Source of the DNA: Pseudomonas parafulva
GTDB taxonomy: Bacteria > Pseudomonadota > Gammaproteobacteria > Pseudomonadales > Pseudomonadaceae
NCBI RefSeq assembly: GCF_002021815.1
Contig: NZ_CP019952.1
Span: 2,511,001 to 2,575,000, forward strand
DNA length: 64,000 nt
Direction: 5' to 3'
Both the position numbers and the translations under genes were made by a program. The notes below the pieces were generated by a model. The model was given only the letters and a program-made list of their open reading frames with translations. It was not told where the DNA came from and searched no databases. This document shows, piece by piece, positions 46,801 to 56,468 of this stretch. The stretch's first letter is position 1. Each line of letters starts with the position of its first letter.

Positions 46801-47181
46801 ATGGAAACGCCAGACTTGAGCCACATCGACGTTAGCCAATTGCCGCAATCGCTACAGGCACTGATTGAGTGCATAGGCATAGAAAACGCGTACCAGCTGA
46901 CCTGCGCATTTGGCGGTAGGCCTAAGTACATTCCAAAACACCGCGATCGAACCAAACTTGCTGACGTGTTACCGGCTGAGGCACTCGACGCCCTGATCAA
47001 GCGCTTTGCAGGTGTCGCGCTTGAGATTCCCAAGGCTGATCATTTTATCCGCCAATTGCGCAACCACCAGATTCAGAAAGAAAGCGCCAGCGGATTCTCG
47101 CGCAGCTTGTTGGCCGACAAGTACGGCCTGAGCCTGCGCCAGATCGGCAACATCCGCCGTCAGGATTTGCCGTTGCGATGA
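46801..47181 (+). CDS. Mor-like transcription activator
   Basis: Protein of 126 residues from ATG 46801 with AAGGAG upstream. It resembles the Mor/C activator family of phage Mu-like elements: N-terminal IECIGIENAYQLTCAFGGRPKYIP (shown in part), IPKADHFIRQLRN in the middle, and a C-terminal helix-turn-helix SRSLLADKYGLSLRQIGNIRR. Mor proteins activate phage middle genes by contacting RNA polymerase, and relatives are found as orphan regulators in chromosomes. No other Mu-like gene is nearby. The gene is 57 nt before the first DUF2589 gene and probably controls that pair. Confidence 0.75.
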   Translation: METPDLSHIDVSQLPQSLQALIECIGIENAYQLTCAFGGRPKYIPKHRDRTKLADVLPAEALDALIKRFAGVALEIPKADHFIRQLRNHQIQKESASGFSRSLLADKYGLSLRQIGNIRRQDLPLR

Positions 47182-47238
47182 GCGAAGCCTCCTCAACCCA
47201 TACACACCCTTAACCTGAAATTTAAAAGAGAACCCAGC

Positions 47239-47874
47239 ATGTCCATAGACAACAGCCTCATAGGGTCCGTCATCAGTGCCTTGCCCATGGACCGCATGAT
47301 TGCGGGCCCGTTGCAGGCCATGGTCCAGGCCCAGGTCACCGCCAGCAAATCCTACGCAGACTTCCTCATGCAAGTCTGCGTACAGGACGGCAAGGCGGTC
47401 GCTATCCAGTTCGACTATGACGAGACCATCGCCGACGAGCAGGGCCAATCACAGGGCGTGGTCAAAAAGACGCTGCAAGTGCCGCTAATGGCGGCGATCA
47501 CCCACCCCAACATCGCCATCGAAAACGGCACCGTCGAATTCGAGCTGGTCATCAATCAGATGTCCGAAGCCACTTCGGCCAGGGACATGAACGCAGAAGG
47601 CGCCGCCTCCTTGGGCTGGGGCCCCTTCAAGCTCAACGTCAAGGGCAGCGTGAGCCATAAGTCCTCGCAAACGCGCAAGACCGACACCCGGGCACGCTAC
47701 GCCTTCAACACGACCCTCAAGCGACAGGACCCACCAGAGGCAATGATGAGGGTGATCGACTTCCTCACGGAGGCGGCTACCAAGCCCATTGTTGCAAAGG
47801 ATGTCACGCAGCAATCGCCAGCCTTGAGTGCGCCACCTCAGGCTCAGGAAGAGCTCGATAGCCCAACGGCATGA
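47239..47874 (+). CDS. DUF2589-family protein, first paralogue
   Basis: Protein of 211 residues. An N-terminal amphipathic region (MIAGPLQAMVQAQVTASKSYADFLMQVC in part: GPLQAMVQAQVTASKSY) is followed by a beta-rich domain with KKTLQVPLMAAITHPNIAIE, VEFELVINQM and ARYAFNTTLKRQDPPEAMMRVID. The tail is Pro/Gln rich. This matches the pattern of DUF2589, a family of unknown function. The second gene downstream shares the same order of motifs. No signal peptide is seen. The AAAAGAG site precedes the ATG at 47239. Confidence 0.72.
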   Translation: MSIDNSLIGSVISALPMDRMIAGPLQAMVQAQVTASKSYADFLMQVCVQDGKAVAIQFDYDETIADEQGQSQGVVKKTLQVPLMAAITHPNIAIENGTVEFELVINQMSEATSARDMNAEGAASLGWGPFKLNVKGSVSHKSSQTRKTDTRARYAFNTTLKRQDPPEAMMRVIDFLTEAATKPIVAKDVTQQSPALSAPPQAQEELDSPTA

Positions 47875-47959
47875 CTACTGCCAGCGCAGTCACGGCGCGG
47901 CGCGAACTGTCCCCCTGAAGGCTCTTCAGGGGACCCACTTGGCCCAATGAGTCGAACCC

Positions 47960-48541
47960 ATGGACAAGAGCCCTGTCCCTATGACCTCCATTGACCTGCG
48001 CGAAATCACTCGCGGCCTGCAGGAAGCTGCGAGCGCCGCCAACAGCATGATCGCGCAACAGTACATTGAACTGTTCGATCGTTTTTTCGACTGCAATCAC
48101 CAGGAGCTGGGCGCGCCGATGACCGCGAAGATGGTCGAGGTGGCCATGGATGGGCAGCACCTGATGCGCGTGCCCCTTTTCGCGCTAGTGTCGCCTAAAG
48201 GGTTGGCACTGGAACGGATGCAGGTCGACCTGTCGGTTCGCGTCCAGAATACCGAAGCACAACGAGCATTAACCCCAGCCGACGCAAGCCGCTCGGCCAG
48301 TTTCAAGGTAACCATCGGTGGCCAGGAGCGCCAAGGAGATAGCCGCGACCCCGACGAGGTGCAGATCCGGATGCAGTTCCAGGCAAGCGAACCGCCCGAG
48401 GCCTTGAACCGGCTGATCGAGGAATACACCAACTTGATCATCCCAGTTCGCGCCCCGGCTCCGGCTCCGGCTCCAGCTCCAGCTCCAGCGCCACCACCCT
48501 CGCCCACCAACGAATTCATCGAGGCGGCGACGGTACGTTGA
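47960..48541 (+). CDS. DUF2589-family protein, second paralogue with Ala-Pro tail
   Basis: Protein of 193 residues from ATG 47960 (ATG 47981 is an alternative). A helical start (REITRGLQEAASAANSMIAQ) precedes LMRVPLFALVSPKGLALERM and VDLSVRVQNT, the same order as in the first paralogue (VPLMAAITHPNIAIE, VEFELVINQM), and EPPEALNRLIEEYTNLI parallels its DPPEAMMRVIDFL. Residues from about 160 are an APAPAPAP run coded by tandem GCTCCG/GCTCCA hexamers, which could change length by slippage. It lies 85 nt after the first paralogue and is the last gene of the unit. Confidence 0.7.
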   Translation: MDKSPVPMTSIDLREITRGLQEAASAANSMIAQQYIELFDRFFDCNHQELGAPMTAKMVEVAMDGQHLMRVPLFALVSPKGLALERMQVDLSVRVQNTEAQRALTPADASRSASFKVTIGGQERQGDSRDPDEVQIRMQFQASEPPEALNRLIEEYTNLIIPVRAPAPAPAPAPAPAPPPSPTNEFIEAATVR

Positions 48542-48603
48542 TTCCCAAACCACCTGCTTAACCCGACTCTCGGTCGGACCAAGCCGGCAACCTTCGGTGG
48601 CGA

Positions 48604-51600
48604 CTAGAAGTCGCGTTTGTAGAAGACGTCCAGGGAGCTTGCCACGCCACTGGCAGCCTCGACATACACCTTCTTGCTGAGCTTGTAGCGCAGGGCGATG
48701 GTGTTGGCCGGCTCGAACACGCCCACTCCATAGCGCAGGCTGAGTTTCTCGGTCAGGTTGCCACTGGCCACCACACTGGTGGTGTTGCCTGAGCCCTCGG
48801 TATCGAGCTGGAAGTCATCGATACCCAGGCGGGATGCCACATTACCCGTGATCCCTGCGCTGCCGGCCAAGCCCAGTCCCAAGGCAGCCTCGGCCAGCAT
48901 GTTGTTGTCCTCACCCGATGCCCCCAACGGACGGCCAAGCACCAGGTAGGACAACGCTTGTTCCTGGCTCATGGTAGGCTCGGAAAACACCGTACTAGTC
49001 GGCTGCTCGGCGTTGCCGCTCAAGCGGATGCCGGCGATCACGTCATCGACTTGGCGGATCGCTTCGATGTCCAGGTAGGGCTGGTCGATCGGCCCGGCAA
49101 ACAGCAGCCGGGCGCGGCGGATGGTCAGCCGCTGTCCGTAGGCGCGGTAGCGACCATCGGCCAGGCTCAACTCGCCACGCGTATCGAGGTTGTCACCGAT
49201 ATGCACGTGCCCCAACAGGTTGGCAGTCAGGCCGAAACCACTGAACGACAGTTTGCCTCGGCCTACCTCGACATCGATATCCATGGCCATGGCCATCGGC
49301 GGCTTGCCCTCCTCGGTCTGGTTGCCGACGATGACCGTGTCGTCGGAAACCTTAACCGTGGAAGGGGGCAGCTCGCGCACCGTGATCTTGCCGTTGGGCA
49401 CCTGCACCTTGCCTGTGACTGCCAACTTGTCGTCGATCAGTTCCAGGGTAAGGTCCGGCGCTACCTCCAGCGTGGCATAGGGTTCGACCGTGACAGGCAA
49501 CTGCTGCCCTTGCACGCGGATGTTCATCCCCAGCGCCTGGCCCCAGGCCAGGTTGCCATCGACCTGGCCGCGACCTGCAGTGCCGCTGCGCCAGGTGCCG
49601 GCAAGCTGCACCTGTTCACCCGCGATCCGGGCCTGAAGGCCCAGGTCCTGGAACTGAATCGGCAGTTCGGCACCGGTGATCTGGCCGCCGCTCAAATTCA
49701 TGCTGCCGTTGACTTGCGGCGCCAACAGCGTGCCAGACAGCTGTCCGCTCCCCTTGAGCTCCCCAGCCAGGTGCTCAACCATCGGCACGAAGGGACGGGC
49801 CACCGAGAGGTCGAGACCGGCCAGGTTGAAGTCGCCGGACAACGGCTTGTCCTTGCCCAGTGGATCGATACGCGCCGTGAGATTCAGCTGCCCCAGGCGC
49901 TCCCCCAGGAATGCAAGACGCGTATCGATACGCCGCGGCGCCAAGGTGCTATCCAGCCGCAGGGTCTGGTAGGGGAAATCGACCCAGCGGTTACCGTCAT
50001 TGACACGCAATGTGCCGCGACTGGCGTCAACCACCACGGTGCCCTTTGGGCCGCTGGCGGGCAGGTCCAGGTTGATGTCGGCATTGAGCAGGCCCTGCCA
50101 TGCGAAATCCTTGGGCATCCACTGCGCCAGGCTGTCCAGCGGGAAGCGCTTGAGGTGGTACCGCAGGCGCGGCTCAGGCGCCAACCGTTGATCATCACCA
50201 CACAGACTGGCCTGCCCGGAACGCCAGCAGTGGGCGCCGAAATCCAGCTGACCGCTGGCCAGGCGCTGCAGTTTGGCAGGCGCCTGCAATTGCCAGTCTT
50301 GCCCGCCAGCCTGTACCCGCCCAGTGGCTAGGCGGCCGCGCCAGTCACCGTTATCCAGTTGCCCGTCCAGACCCACGTCCAGCTTCAGTTGCGGGCCGTT
50401 CAACGCCAGCGTCAATGCCTGTCGTCGCATGTCACCATTGCCGACCGCCTGCAGCGTACCGAGGGCGGTGTCACCCGCCTGGATACCCGTGACTTTCAAG
50501 TCGATATTGGCCCGTTGCCGGTCGTCCAGACGGGCCGAGAGATTCAGTTGCTGCAAGCGATTCTCGGCCTGTGCCAACCCGGTACCGCGCAATGCCAGCG
50601 TGCCTTGCGGCGCCTGCAGGGTACCGGCCACGTCCAGTTGCCCCTTGACCTGGCCCTGCAGCTCGGGCCACAGCTGCCCCAGCCGTGGCAGATCGATGTC
50701 CACCTTGCCGGCCAGGCGCTGTTGCAGGCTGCCACTTCCGTTTATACGATTGTCACCCAGTTGCACGCGCAAGGCTGCCAGTGTCCAGCGCTGCCCTGCC
50801 CCGTCCGCCTGAACGTTGAGCACAGCGGGTTGGCCGCGCAGGCGCCCCTTGAGGTCGAGCTGAGCGTCGAGCGACAGGTCATCGCCCTGCAGCTGGCCTT
50901 TGCTACGCAACGGCCCGGCCAATGTTCCAGGTAGCTCCGCCACCCAATAGGCCGGGTTCAGCGCCGACAACTGCAGGTCCACGTCCCAGGCGAGCGCTTG
51001 CGCGAAGCGTACGGCCACACGGCCTGTCGCCTTGCCTTGTCCCGCAGTAAGCGCCAGCGTTGGCAAAGTGACCTGCTCCAGATCCCCTTCGAAAGGGCTT
51101 GCCACCTTGAAGGCGCCGGCAGGCCCGTCCAGATCGCCATCAAAGCTGCCCTCGTAGCGACCGTCGCGATAGCGAACCTGCGCGTTCAGGCGTTTGAGCG
51201 TCACCTCAGGCGGTGTATCCAGCGGGTACAGGCGCAGCCAGGGAAAGTCCTGCCAAGCCAATTGGGCGTCCGCTGCCAGGCCGTCCTGCCAGTCGACCTT
51301 GGCTTGCAGCTTCACCTGCTGGCTATCGCCTGCGTTGAGATCAAGGCCCTTGACCACGGCACCTTTGCTGTCGACCATCCCGGACAAAGCCAGGGCGATG
51401 GGCGACTGCTGGGCTGGCAAGTTGGCAGACCCGGTCAATGCATAGCCCGTCTCAAGGTTCCCATCGGCTAACAGCACCAGGTCATCGAGCTGCAGGGTGT
51501 CGGGCAGTGCCTCGGATGGCTTGAACGCCTTGGTCTGAATGCTCAGGCTGGCCGGCAGGTGTTCAGCCAATGCCTGGACCTTGCCCGCAAGGGTGGCATC

Positions 51601-52278
51601 CAGATACCCATTGCTCGTCCCGGTCAGGTCAAGCGAGCGTTGCAGTTCACCCGTGGCTTGCAATGCCAGTTGCCATGGCTTGTCCCCCACGGCGGGGAGC
51701 TGCACCTGGGCCTGCAACTGCACAGGCCAATCGCCTTGAGGCTTCACATCACCTTGCAGGCCCAACTGCAGATCGTCGCGGGTCAGGTGCAGGCTGTCGA
51801 TGCGCATGCCTTCACCGGTCCAGTGCGCAGCCAGTTGCAGATCACCGAGCAGGTCGCTGCCATCCAGGCGCAGTTGCCCTATCTTCACCTCGCCCAGTTC
51901 GATGGCAAGCGGCAAGTCCAATGTGGGCAGTTGCAGCGGGCCGTCGTCGCTGACGTCAGTCGAGGGGGCGAACGCCATGTCGATTCGTTCTGCGTGCAAC
52001 TGCTCGATGCACAAAGCCCCACGCAGCAGGCATGCCGGGGACCAGTTCAGCAACGGCGCCTGCGTCTGGACTTGGGTCTGCCCATCGACGTAGGAAAGAC
52101 GAGTGGCTTGCCAGGTGCCCGCCAAGCGTCCTGCGAAACCCTCCACGGTCAGCCCGGGAACCTTGCCCAGCGCCCAACGGCTGCCGCCCTCGGTGCCGAT
52201 CACCAACGCGATGGTCAGCGTCAGGACGGCCACGAGCCCAAACAGGCCCAGCAGCATGTATTTGATGACAGATTTCAA
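48604..52278 (-). CDS. tamB: TamB, large inner-membrane-anchored bridge protein
   Basis: Protein of 1224 residues. It starts with a single membrane helix (LLGLFGLVAVLTLTIALVIG) followed by a very long beta-rich periplasmic part with the repeated patterns typical of AsmA/TamB proteins. The C-terminal DUF490 region shows FSEPTMSQEQALSYLVLGRPL and ends LRYKLSKKVYVEAASG, DVFYKRDF. It helps lipid or outer-membrane protein transport to the outer membrane with TamA. The chosen start is TTG 52278, overlapping the tamA stop (TTGA); the next ATG at 52257 would lack a ribosome site and cut into the membrane helix. Confidence 0.92.
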   Translation of the reverse strand: MKSVIKYMLLGLFGLVAVLTLTIALVIGTEGGSRWALGKVPGLTVEGFAGRLAGTWQATRLSYVDGQTQVQTQAPLLNWSPACLLRGALCIEQLHAERIDMAFAPSTDVSDDGPLQLPTLDLPLAIELGEVKIGQLRLDGSDLLGDLQLAAHWTGEGMRIDSLHLTRDDLQLGLQGDVKPQGDWPVQLQAQVQLPAVGDKPWQLALQATGELQRSLDLTGTSNGYLDATLAGKVQALAEHLPASLSIQTKAFKPSEALPDTLQLDDLVLLADGNLETGYALTGSANLPAQQSPIALALSGMVDSKGAVVKGLDLNAGDSQQVKLQAKVDWQDGLAADAQLAWQDFPWLRLYPLDTPPEVTLKRLNAQVRYRDGRYEGSFDGDLDGPAGAFKVASPFEGDLEQVTLPTLALTAGQGKATGRVAVRFAQALAWDVDLQLSALNPAYWVAELPGTLAGPLRSKGQLQGDDLSLDAQLDLKGRLRGQPAVLNVQADGAGQRWTLAALRVQLGDNRINGSGSLQQRLAGKVDIDLPRLGQLWPELQGQVKGQLDVAGTLQAPQGTLALRGTGLAQAENRLQQLNLSARLDDRQRANIDLKVTGIQAGDTALGTLQAVGNGDMRRQALTLALNGPQLKLDVGLDGQLDNGDWRGRLATGRVQAGGQDWQLQAPAKLQRLASGQLDFGAHCWRSGQASLCGDDQRLAPEPRLRYHLKRFPLDSLAQWMPKDFAWQGLLNADINLDLPASGPKGTVVVDASRGTLRVNDGNRWVDFPYQTLRLDSTLAPRRIDTRLAFLGERLGQLNLTARIDPLGKDKPLSGDFNLAGLDLSVARPFVPMVEHLAGELKGSGQLSGTLLAPQVNGSMNLSGGQITGAELPIQFQDLGLQARIAGEQVQLAGTWRSGTAGRGQVDGNLAWGQALGMNIRVQGQQLPVTVEPYATLEVAPDLTLELIDDKLAVTGKVQVPNGKITVRELPPSTVKVSDDTVIVGNQTEEGKPPMAMAMDIDVEVGRGKLSFSGFGLTANLLGHVHIGDNLDTRGELSLADGRYRAYGQRLTIRRARLLFAGPIDQPYLDIEAIRQVDDVIAGIRLSGNAEQPTSTVFSEPTMSQEQALSYLVLGRPLGASGEDNNMLAEAALGLGLAGSAGITGNVASRLGIDDFQLDTEGSGNTTSVVASGNLTEKLSLRYGVGVFEPANTIALRYKLSKKVYVEAASGVASSLDVFYKRDF

Positions 52279-54026
52279 AGCTCAGGCCCCATGGAAAAGT
52301 GCAGGCGGATGCCGCCGTCGTCGTCCAAGGCCTTGGCCAAGTCCAAGCGTAGCGGCCCTACCGGTGAAACCCAGCGTACGCCGAAGCCGACCCCCGTCTT
52401 CAGGTTGGGCAACTCGAAGTTGTTGAACGCGTTGCCCTGGTCGACGAAGGTCGCCAGGCGCCATTTGTCCGTCAGGGAATACTGGTATTCGACGCTGCCC
52501 GCCACCAGGTAACGGCCACCGATGCGATCCCCGTCGCTGTTTTTCGGCGACAGGGTCTGGTAGTCGTAGCCGCGCACGCTCTGGTCGCCACCAGCGAAGA
52601 ACCGCAGCGAAGGCGGAACGCTGTTCTGGAAACCGTTGGTGGCGCTGCCGCCGAACTGAACGCGGCCCAGCAGCCGGTGGTTCTGACCTACCGTGGTGAG
52701 CCCTTTGAGCAGCACGTTGCCGCGCAGCAGGTTCGTATCGGAACCCAGGCCTTCCTTTGCCACTTGCGCTTCGAACTGCACGCGATAGCCATTATGGGGG
52801 TCAATGCGGTTGTCGCTGCGCAGGAATGAATAGCTGATACCGGGCATGAGCAGGTTGCTAAGGCCCGCATCGTCCCCCAGCCGGTACTCTTCGCGCTGGT
52901 ACTTGAGCGATATGACCCGCTGCCAGCCGCTGGGCAGCTTGCTGTGCCATTCAGGGCCTACCGTCAAGAGCTTGCTGAGGGTGTCGGTGCCCGCCAGTTC
53001 TTCGTTCTGGTACCCCCCGGCAAATCGCAGTTTGTCGGTCAATGGCGGGTCCAACGGGATGTCGTACCACAGCCCCACGTTTTGACGCGGCGCCGACAGC
53101 TCCGCTTCCCAGCCATAGCTGTGCCCCTGGGGATTGACCCAATGGCGCGTCCAGTTGGCCTTGCCGCGCGGGCCAACGTCGGTGGAATACCCAAGGCCCA
53201 AGCCCAATGTGCGAGGCTTGCGGGTTTCCAGGCGTACATCGACCGGAATATTCTGAGCGACTGCGGCCGTGGGCGCGGCGTCTACGCGTACACCCTCGAA
53301 GTAGCCGCTGGACTGCAAGTCGCTGTTGAGTTCGGCAATCAGCTCCGAATCGTAGGGCGTACCGGGTTTGAACGAGACCATCCGCTGCAGCAAATCGTCG
53401 TCCAACGGCGTATCGCCACTGAAGGTGACCGCGCCCAGTCGGTACCGCGGCCCACTTTGGTAGACCAGGTCGATATCGGCCACCCCGGCGCGGGGATCGA
53501 CGGCCAGGCGCTGCTGGCTGAAGCGACCTGCGAAGAAGCCATAGCGTGAGGCCTGGTTCTGAATGACACGCTTGGCATCCTCATAGACACCATGGTTCAG
53601 TTGCTCGCCAGTGCGAAGCGCGCCCCCGGAAGGCACTCTGAACGCGGTCATGTCACTGGCCGGCCCCTCGACACGCACGGTCACGTTGCGCAGGCGTATC
53701 GGCTCGCCGGGCACGATGTTAACCACCAGTCGTGGTGAACCGTCATCGTCGCGGGGCGGCTTGACGTCGGTACTTATCTGGGCCTGGTAGTAGCCCAGCG
53801 CCTGGGCCGCTTTGCGCGCCTGCTCCTCGGCCCCGCGACTGAAACGCAGCAGCGCTTGCTCGTCGCGGTCGCCCAAGCTACCGATATAGCCCTCGACATT
53901 GGCCTTGAGCGCCTTGTTGGCCGGCTTGACCGTCACCACCAATTCGCTCTGGCCCCATGCAGCAAAGCTGACGGCCCAGATCACCAGGCCCCAGCGAACT
54001 CTTCCTGAATATGTCATCCCGCGCAT
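52275..54026 (-). CDS. tamA: TamA, Omp85-family outer-membrane protein
   Basis: Protein of 583 residues from ATG 54026 (54017 is equally possible). A signal peptide (RWGLVIWAVSFAAWGQS) is followed by three POTRA domains (ANVEGYIGSLGDRDEQ; RLRNVTVRVEG; YRLGAVTFSGDTPLDDDLL) and a 16-strand barrel with FFAGGDQSVRGYDY, the Omp85 signature loop, and the final strand region PLRLDLAKALDDDGG-like, closing with RLHFSMGPEL. The longer frame from 54104 overlaps a neighbouring gene and is rejected. Coupled to tamB. Confidence 0.93.
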   Translation of the reverse strand: MRGMTYSGRVRWGLVIWAVSFAAWGQSELVVTVKPANKALKANVEGYIGSLGDRDEQALLRFSRGAEEQARKAAQALGYYQAQISTDVKPPRDDDGSPRLVVNIVPGEPIRLRNVTVRVEGPASDMTAFRVPSGGALRTGEQLNHGVYEDAKRVIQNQASRYGFFAGRFSQQRLAVDPRAGVADIDLVYQSGPRYRLGAVTFSGDTPLDDDLLQRMVSFKPGTPYDSELIAELNSDLQSSGYFEGVRVDAAPTAAVAQNIPVDVRLETRKPRTLGLGLGYSTDVGPRGKANWTRHWVNPQGHSYGWEAELSAPRQNVGLWYDIPLDPPLTDKLRFAGGYQNEELAGTDTLSKLLTVGPEWHSKLPSGWQRVISLKYQREEYRLGDDAGLSNLLMPGISYSFLRSDNRIDPHNGYRVQFEAQVAKEGLGSDTNLLRGNVLLKGLTTVGQNHRLLGRVQFGGSATNGFQNSVPPSLRFFAGGDQSVRGYDYQTLSPKNSDGDRIGGRYLVAGSVEYQYSLTDKWRLATFVDQGNAFNNFELPNLKTGVGFGVRWVSPVGPLRLDLAKALDDDGGIRLHFSMGPEL

Positions 54027-54069
54027 GCTACCAGACCAAGGGTGTAAAAGAAGCCAACCGAAACGCCAT

Positions 54070-54717
54070 TCACGCCAAGGGTTCACTGACCTGAGCGCTG
54101 TCATACATCAGAACGCGTTGGCGCACTGTCCCAATGGCGACCTCGCCAACCTCGACAAAGCCTTGCGTGTGATAAAACGCCACGTGTTCATCATTGCCCG
54201 TGTCGACGACGATCCCTTCGACCTGCCCATTCTTCATACACCATTGTTGTACCGCATGTAACAACTGGGTCGGATACATCTGGCCTTGCAGCGCCGGCAA
54301 CACCCCCAGTAGCGGCAGCACGTGCACTTGATCGGTAGGCCGACATGTCGAGACAGCCGCCTGGTACGCCATGAAGCGCCGGGTGGCGCGCACCCCCGCG
54401 CCAACCATCATGCGCAGGCGCCAGGCCCAACTGTCAGCCACACCCAGACGCCGCAGTGGCGGCACAATCAGCGCGACGCTTACCAAGCGATCGTCCAGCA
54501 GCAGGCCAACGGCGGGCAGTTGCAGGTAGAAATGCTGGCGTACCCACTCGCGTAGCAGCGTACGCAGGCGGCGCTCATAACCAGGGCGATGCGCTTCGAG
54601 CAGATAAGCGAAGGTAGGGTCGTTCCGGTAGACGGTGTACAGCAGTGCCCGGGTTTCGCGGCGATAACCGGAGTCGAGCAGGCAAACGCGGGCCTCGGCG
54701 GCAGGGGCTTGAGACAT
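54070..54717 (-). CDS. GNAT-family N-acetyltransferase
   Basis: Protein of 215 residues from ATG 54717 with AAGG upstream. The GNAT layout shows LYTVYRNDPTFAYLLEAHRPGY at the N-terminal part (in pieces), VHVLPLLGVLPALQGQMYPTQLL for the acetyl-CoA-binding strand and loop (VLPALQGQM taking the Q/RxxGxG/A position), and TGNDEHVAFYHTQGFVEVG, the C-terminal hairpin. It likely acetylates a small molecule or protein; no target is seen. It is upstream of tamA on the same strand but 43 nt away. Confidence 0.75.
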   Translation of the reverse strand: MSQAPAAEARVCLLDSGYRRETRALLYTVYRNDPTFAYLLEAHRPGYERRLRTLLREWVRQHFYLQLPAVGLLLDDRLVSVALIVPPLRRLGVADSWAWRLRMMVGAGVRATRRFMAYQAAVSTCRPTDQVHVLPLLGVLPALQGQMYPTQLLHAVQQWCMKNGQVEGIVVDTGNDEHVAFYHTQGFVEVGEVAIGTVRQRVLMYDSAQVSEPLA

Positions 54718-54873
54718 GGAGGGGAACCTTCTGGGCTGGCTGATAGGCCTTGGAGGCACAATGCCGCCCATCGTTCACCTTCGCGCCATGTCAGCCGCGC
54801 CTAAGCGCCCTCATGCTGGTGATCAACGCCGATGTCGGCTAGCATCGCGCCTTTTTACCGGGATCGGCTCTGC

Positions 54874-55686
54874 ATGAAGATCGTCTGCTTCAACATCAAT
54901 GGCCTGCGGGCGCGCCCACACCAGTTGGCCGCCTTGGTCGAAAAGCACCAGCCGGACATCATCGGCCTGCAGGAAACCAAGGTCAGCGACGATCAGTTTC
55001 CACTGGCCGAGGTCCAGGCTCTGGGCTACCACGTGCATTACCACGGGCAAAAGGGCCACTACGGTGTCGCTTTGCTGTCACGCCAGGCACCTTTGAGCTT
55101 GCACAAAGGGTTTTCAACGGACGAAGAAGACGCCCAGCGGCGCTTCATCTGGGGCACCTTCGCCGACCACCACGGCAACCCCATCACCGTCATGAACGGC
55201 TATTTCCCCCAGGGCGAAAGCCGCGACCACCCCACCAAGTTTCCCGCCAAGCAGCGTTTCTACGCGGACCTGCAAGCGCTGCTCGAAAGCCAGTTTCGCA
55301 GTGACCAGCCCGTGTTGGTCATGGGCGACATGAACATATCCCCAGAGGATTGCGACATCGGTATCGGCCCAGACAATGCCAAGCGCTGGCTCAGGACCGG
55401 CAAATGCAGCTTCCTGCCAGAGGAGCGGGAGTGGATGGAGCGCTTGAAAGGCTGGGGGCTGGTGGACAGCTTCCGGCATCTGCACCCGGGTGTCGACGAC
55501 CGTTTCAGCTGGTTCGACTACCGCAGCCGCGGCTTCGAGGACGAGCCCAAGCGTGGCCTGCGCATCGACCTGATCATGGCCTCGGCAAGCCTGGTTCCGA
55601 GGATCAAGGCTGCAGGCGTGGATTACGAACTGCGCGCGATGGAAAAACCGTCGGATCATGCGCCCATCTGGCTAGAGCTCAGCTAA
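54874..55686 (+). CDS. xthA: Exonuclease III family AP endonuclease
   Basis: Protein of 270 residues from ATG 54874. [27 protein letters not shown] with the metal Glu, a [14 protein letters not shown] block with Asp and Asn, RIDLIMAS and the final [10 protein letters not shown] are the complete motif set of Xth/APE enzymes. It cuts DNA at abasic sites and removes 3' blocks. P. putida has more than one Xth-like gene, so this may be the second. It is convergent to the anti-sigma gene, 32 nt apart, and it has no clear operon partner. Confidence 0.93.
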   Translation: MKIVCFNINGLRARPHQLAALVEKHQPDIIGLQETKVSDDQFPLAEVQALGYHVHYHGQKGHYGVALLSRQAPLSLHKGFSTDEEDAQRRFIWGTFADHHGNPITVMNGYFPQGESRDHPTKFPAKQRFYADLQALLESQFRSDQPVLVMGDMNISPEDCDIGIGPDNAKRWLRTGKCSFLPEEREWMERLKGWGLVDSFRHLHPGVDDRFSWFDYRSRGFEDEPKRGLRIDLIMASASLVPRIKAAGVDYELRAMEKPSDHAPIWLELS

Positions 55687-55718
55687 GCCAGCCTAGGGCG
55701 CAGGAGGCCTTGTACGGC

Positions 55719-56468
55719 TCACAACGTCGTGCGCAAGGCCTCGCCGATACCCACACCGCGACCATCATCGGCAGCACTGACCAGGGCGAAATTGTAGGCG
55801 CCATGGGACCAGTATCGGGCCTGGAGCTGCCCATCGATTCGCTGCCCTTGCGGCATGCGCCGGAAGTGCTCGCCGGGTGAGCGCAGGAACAGGCTGATAC
55901 GGCGCCCCGCCCCGTCCTGGAACACCACCAGCGCCGCCGGCCCTTGCTCGTTACTGAGCAGCCGGGCGCCCACCGGGGCGAACCCGTAGCCTGCCAAATC
56001 AGGCAGTTGGCCCACCTGGTGAAAGTGCGCTTGCAGCCAGGTGCGCAATTGATCGGGGTCACGCGCCTGAATATCCAGCGCTTGGCTGTCGGCGAACAAT
56101 CGGTGGGCCTGCACGGCATCAGCCATGGGCTTTGCGTCGGCAAAGCTGGCATCGCGCGCCTGCCACCCGCCAAGTCCCCCAACGCCTAAGGCTAGGACGA
56201 TCGCTGCAGCACTTGCCCAGCGACGCTTCAGGCGGTGTCGCGCCTGTTGGCGCAGCTGATCGCGGTCAACCCGCGGGCCCGCCAGCGGCTGCGCAAGGCC
56301 CGCCAGGCTCGTACGCAACTGGCGCGCATCGGCGCGCCAGCCTTCCACACGCTGCGCAGCCTTTGGATGATTGGCCAGCCAGGCCTGGACTTCGGCACGG
56401 CGCACCGGGTCCAGGCGGTCATCGACGTAGGCGTGAAGCTCTTCTTCGCTAGGAATAAGACGGGTCAT
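55719..56468 (-). CDS. prtR: Transmembrane anti-sigma factor (PrtR-like)
   Basis: Protein of 249 residues. The N-terminal cytoplasmic part (EELHAYVDDRLDPVRRAEVQAWL) is the zinc-less anti-sigma pattern of ChrR/RsiW-type proteins, one membrane helix follows (SAAAIVLALGVGGLGGWQA, about residues 86-104), and the periplasmic part has FAPVGARLLSNEQGPAALVVFQD and RSPGEHFRRMPQ. It should hold the ECF sigma factor inactive until a periplasmic or membrane signal. Gene order sigma then anti-sigma with an ATGA overlap is usual. The name comes from P. fluorescens PrtI/PrtR, as I recall it. Confidence 0.83.
   Translation of the reverse strand: MTRLIPSEEELHAYVDDRLDPVRRAEVQAWLANHPKAAQRVEGWRADARQLRTSLAGLAQPLAGPRVDRDQLRQQARHRLKRRWASAAAIVLALGVGGLGGWQARDASFADAKPMADAVQAHRLFADSQALDIQARDPDQLRTWLQAHFHQVGQLPDLAGYGFAPVGARLLSNEQGPAALVVFQDGAGRRISLFLRSPGEHFRRMPQGQRIDGQLQARYWSHGAYNFALVSAADDGRGVGIGEALRTTL

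Noticed and set aside
46801..48541. A Mu-like prophage remnant
   Set aside because: Only the Mor-like gene is phage-related; no transposase, head, tail, or att-like duplication was seen.
48958..50331. A 457-codon open frame opposite tamB
   Set aside because: Mirror frame of tamB with His/Gln/Arg bias and no domain; tamB has clear family motifs and continues across it.
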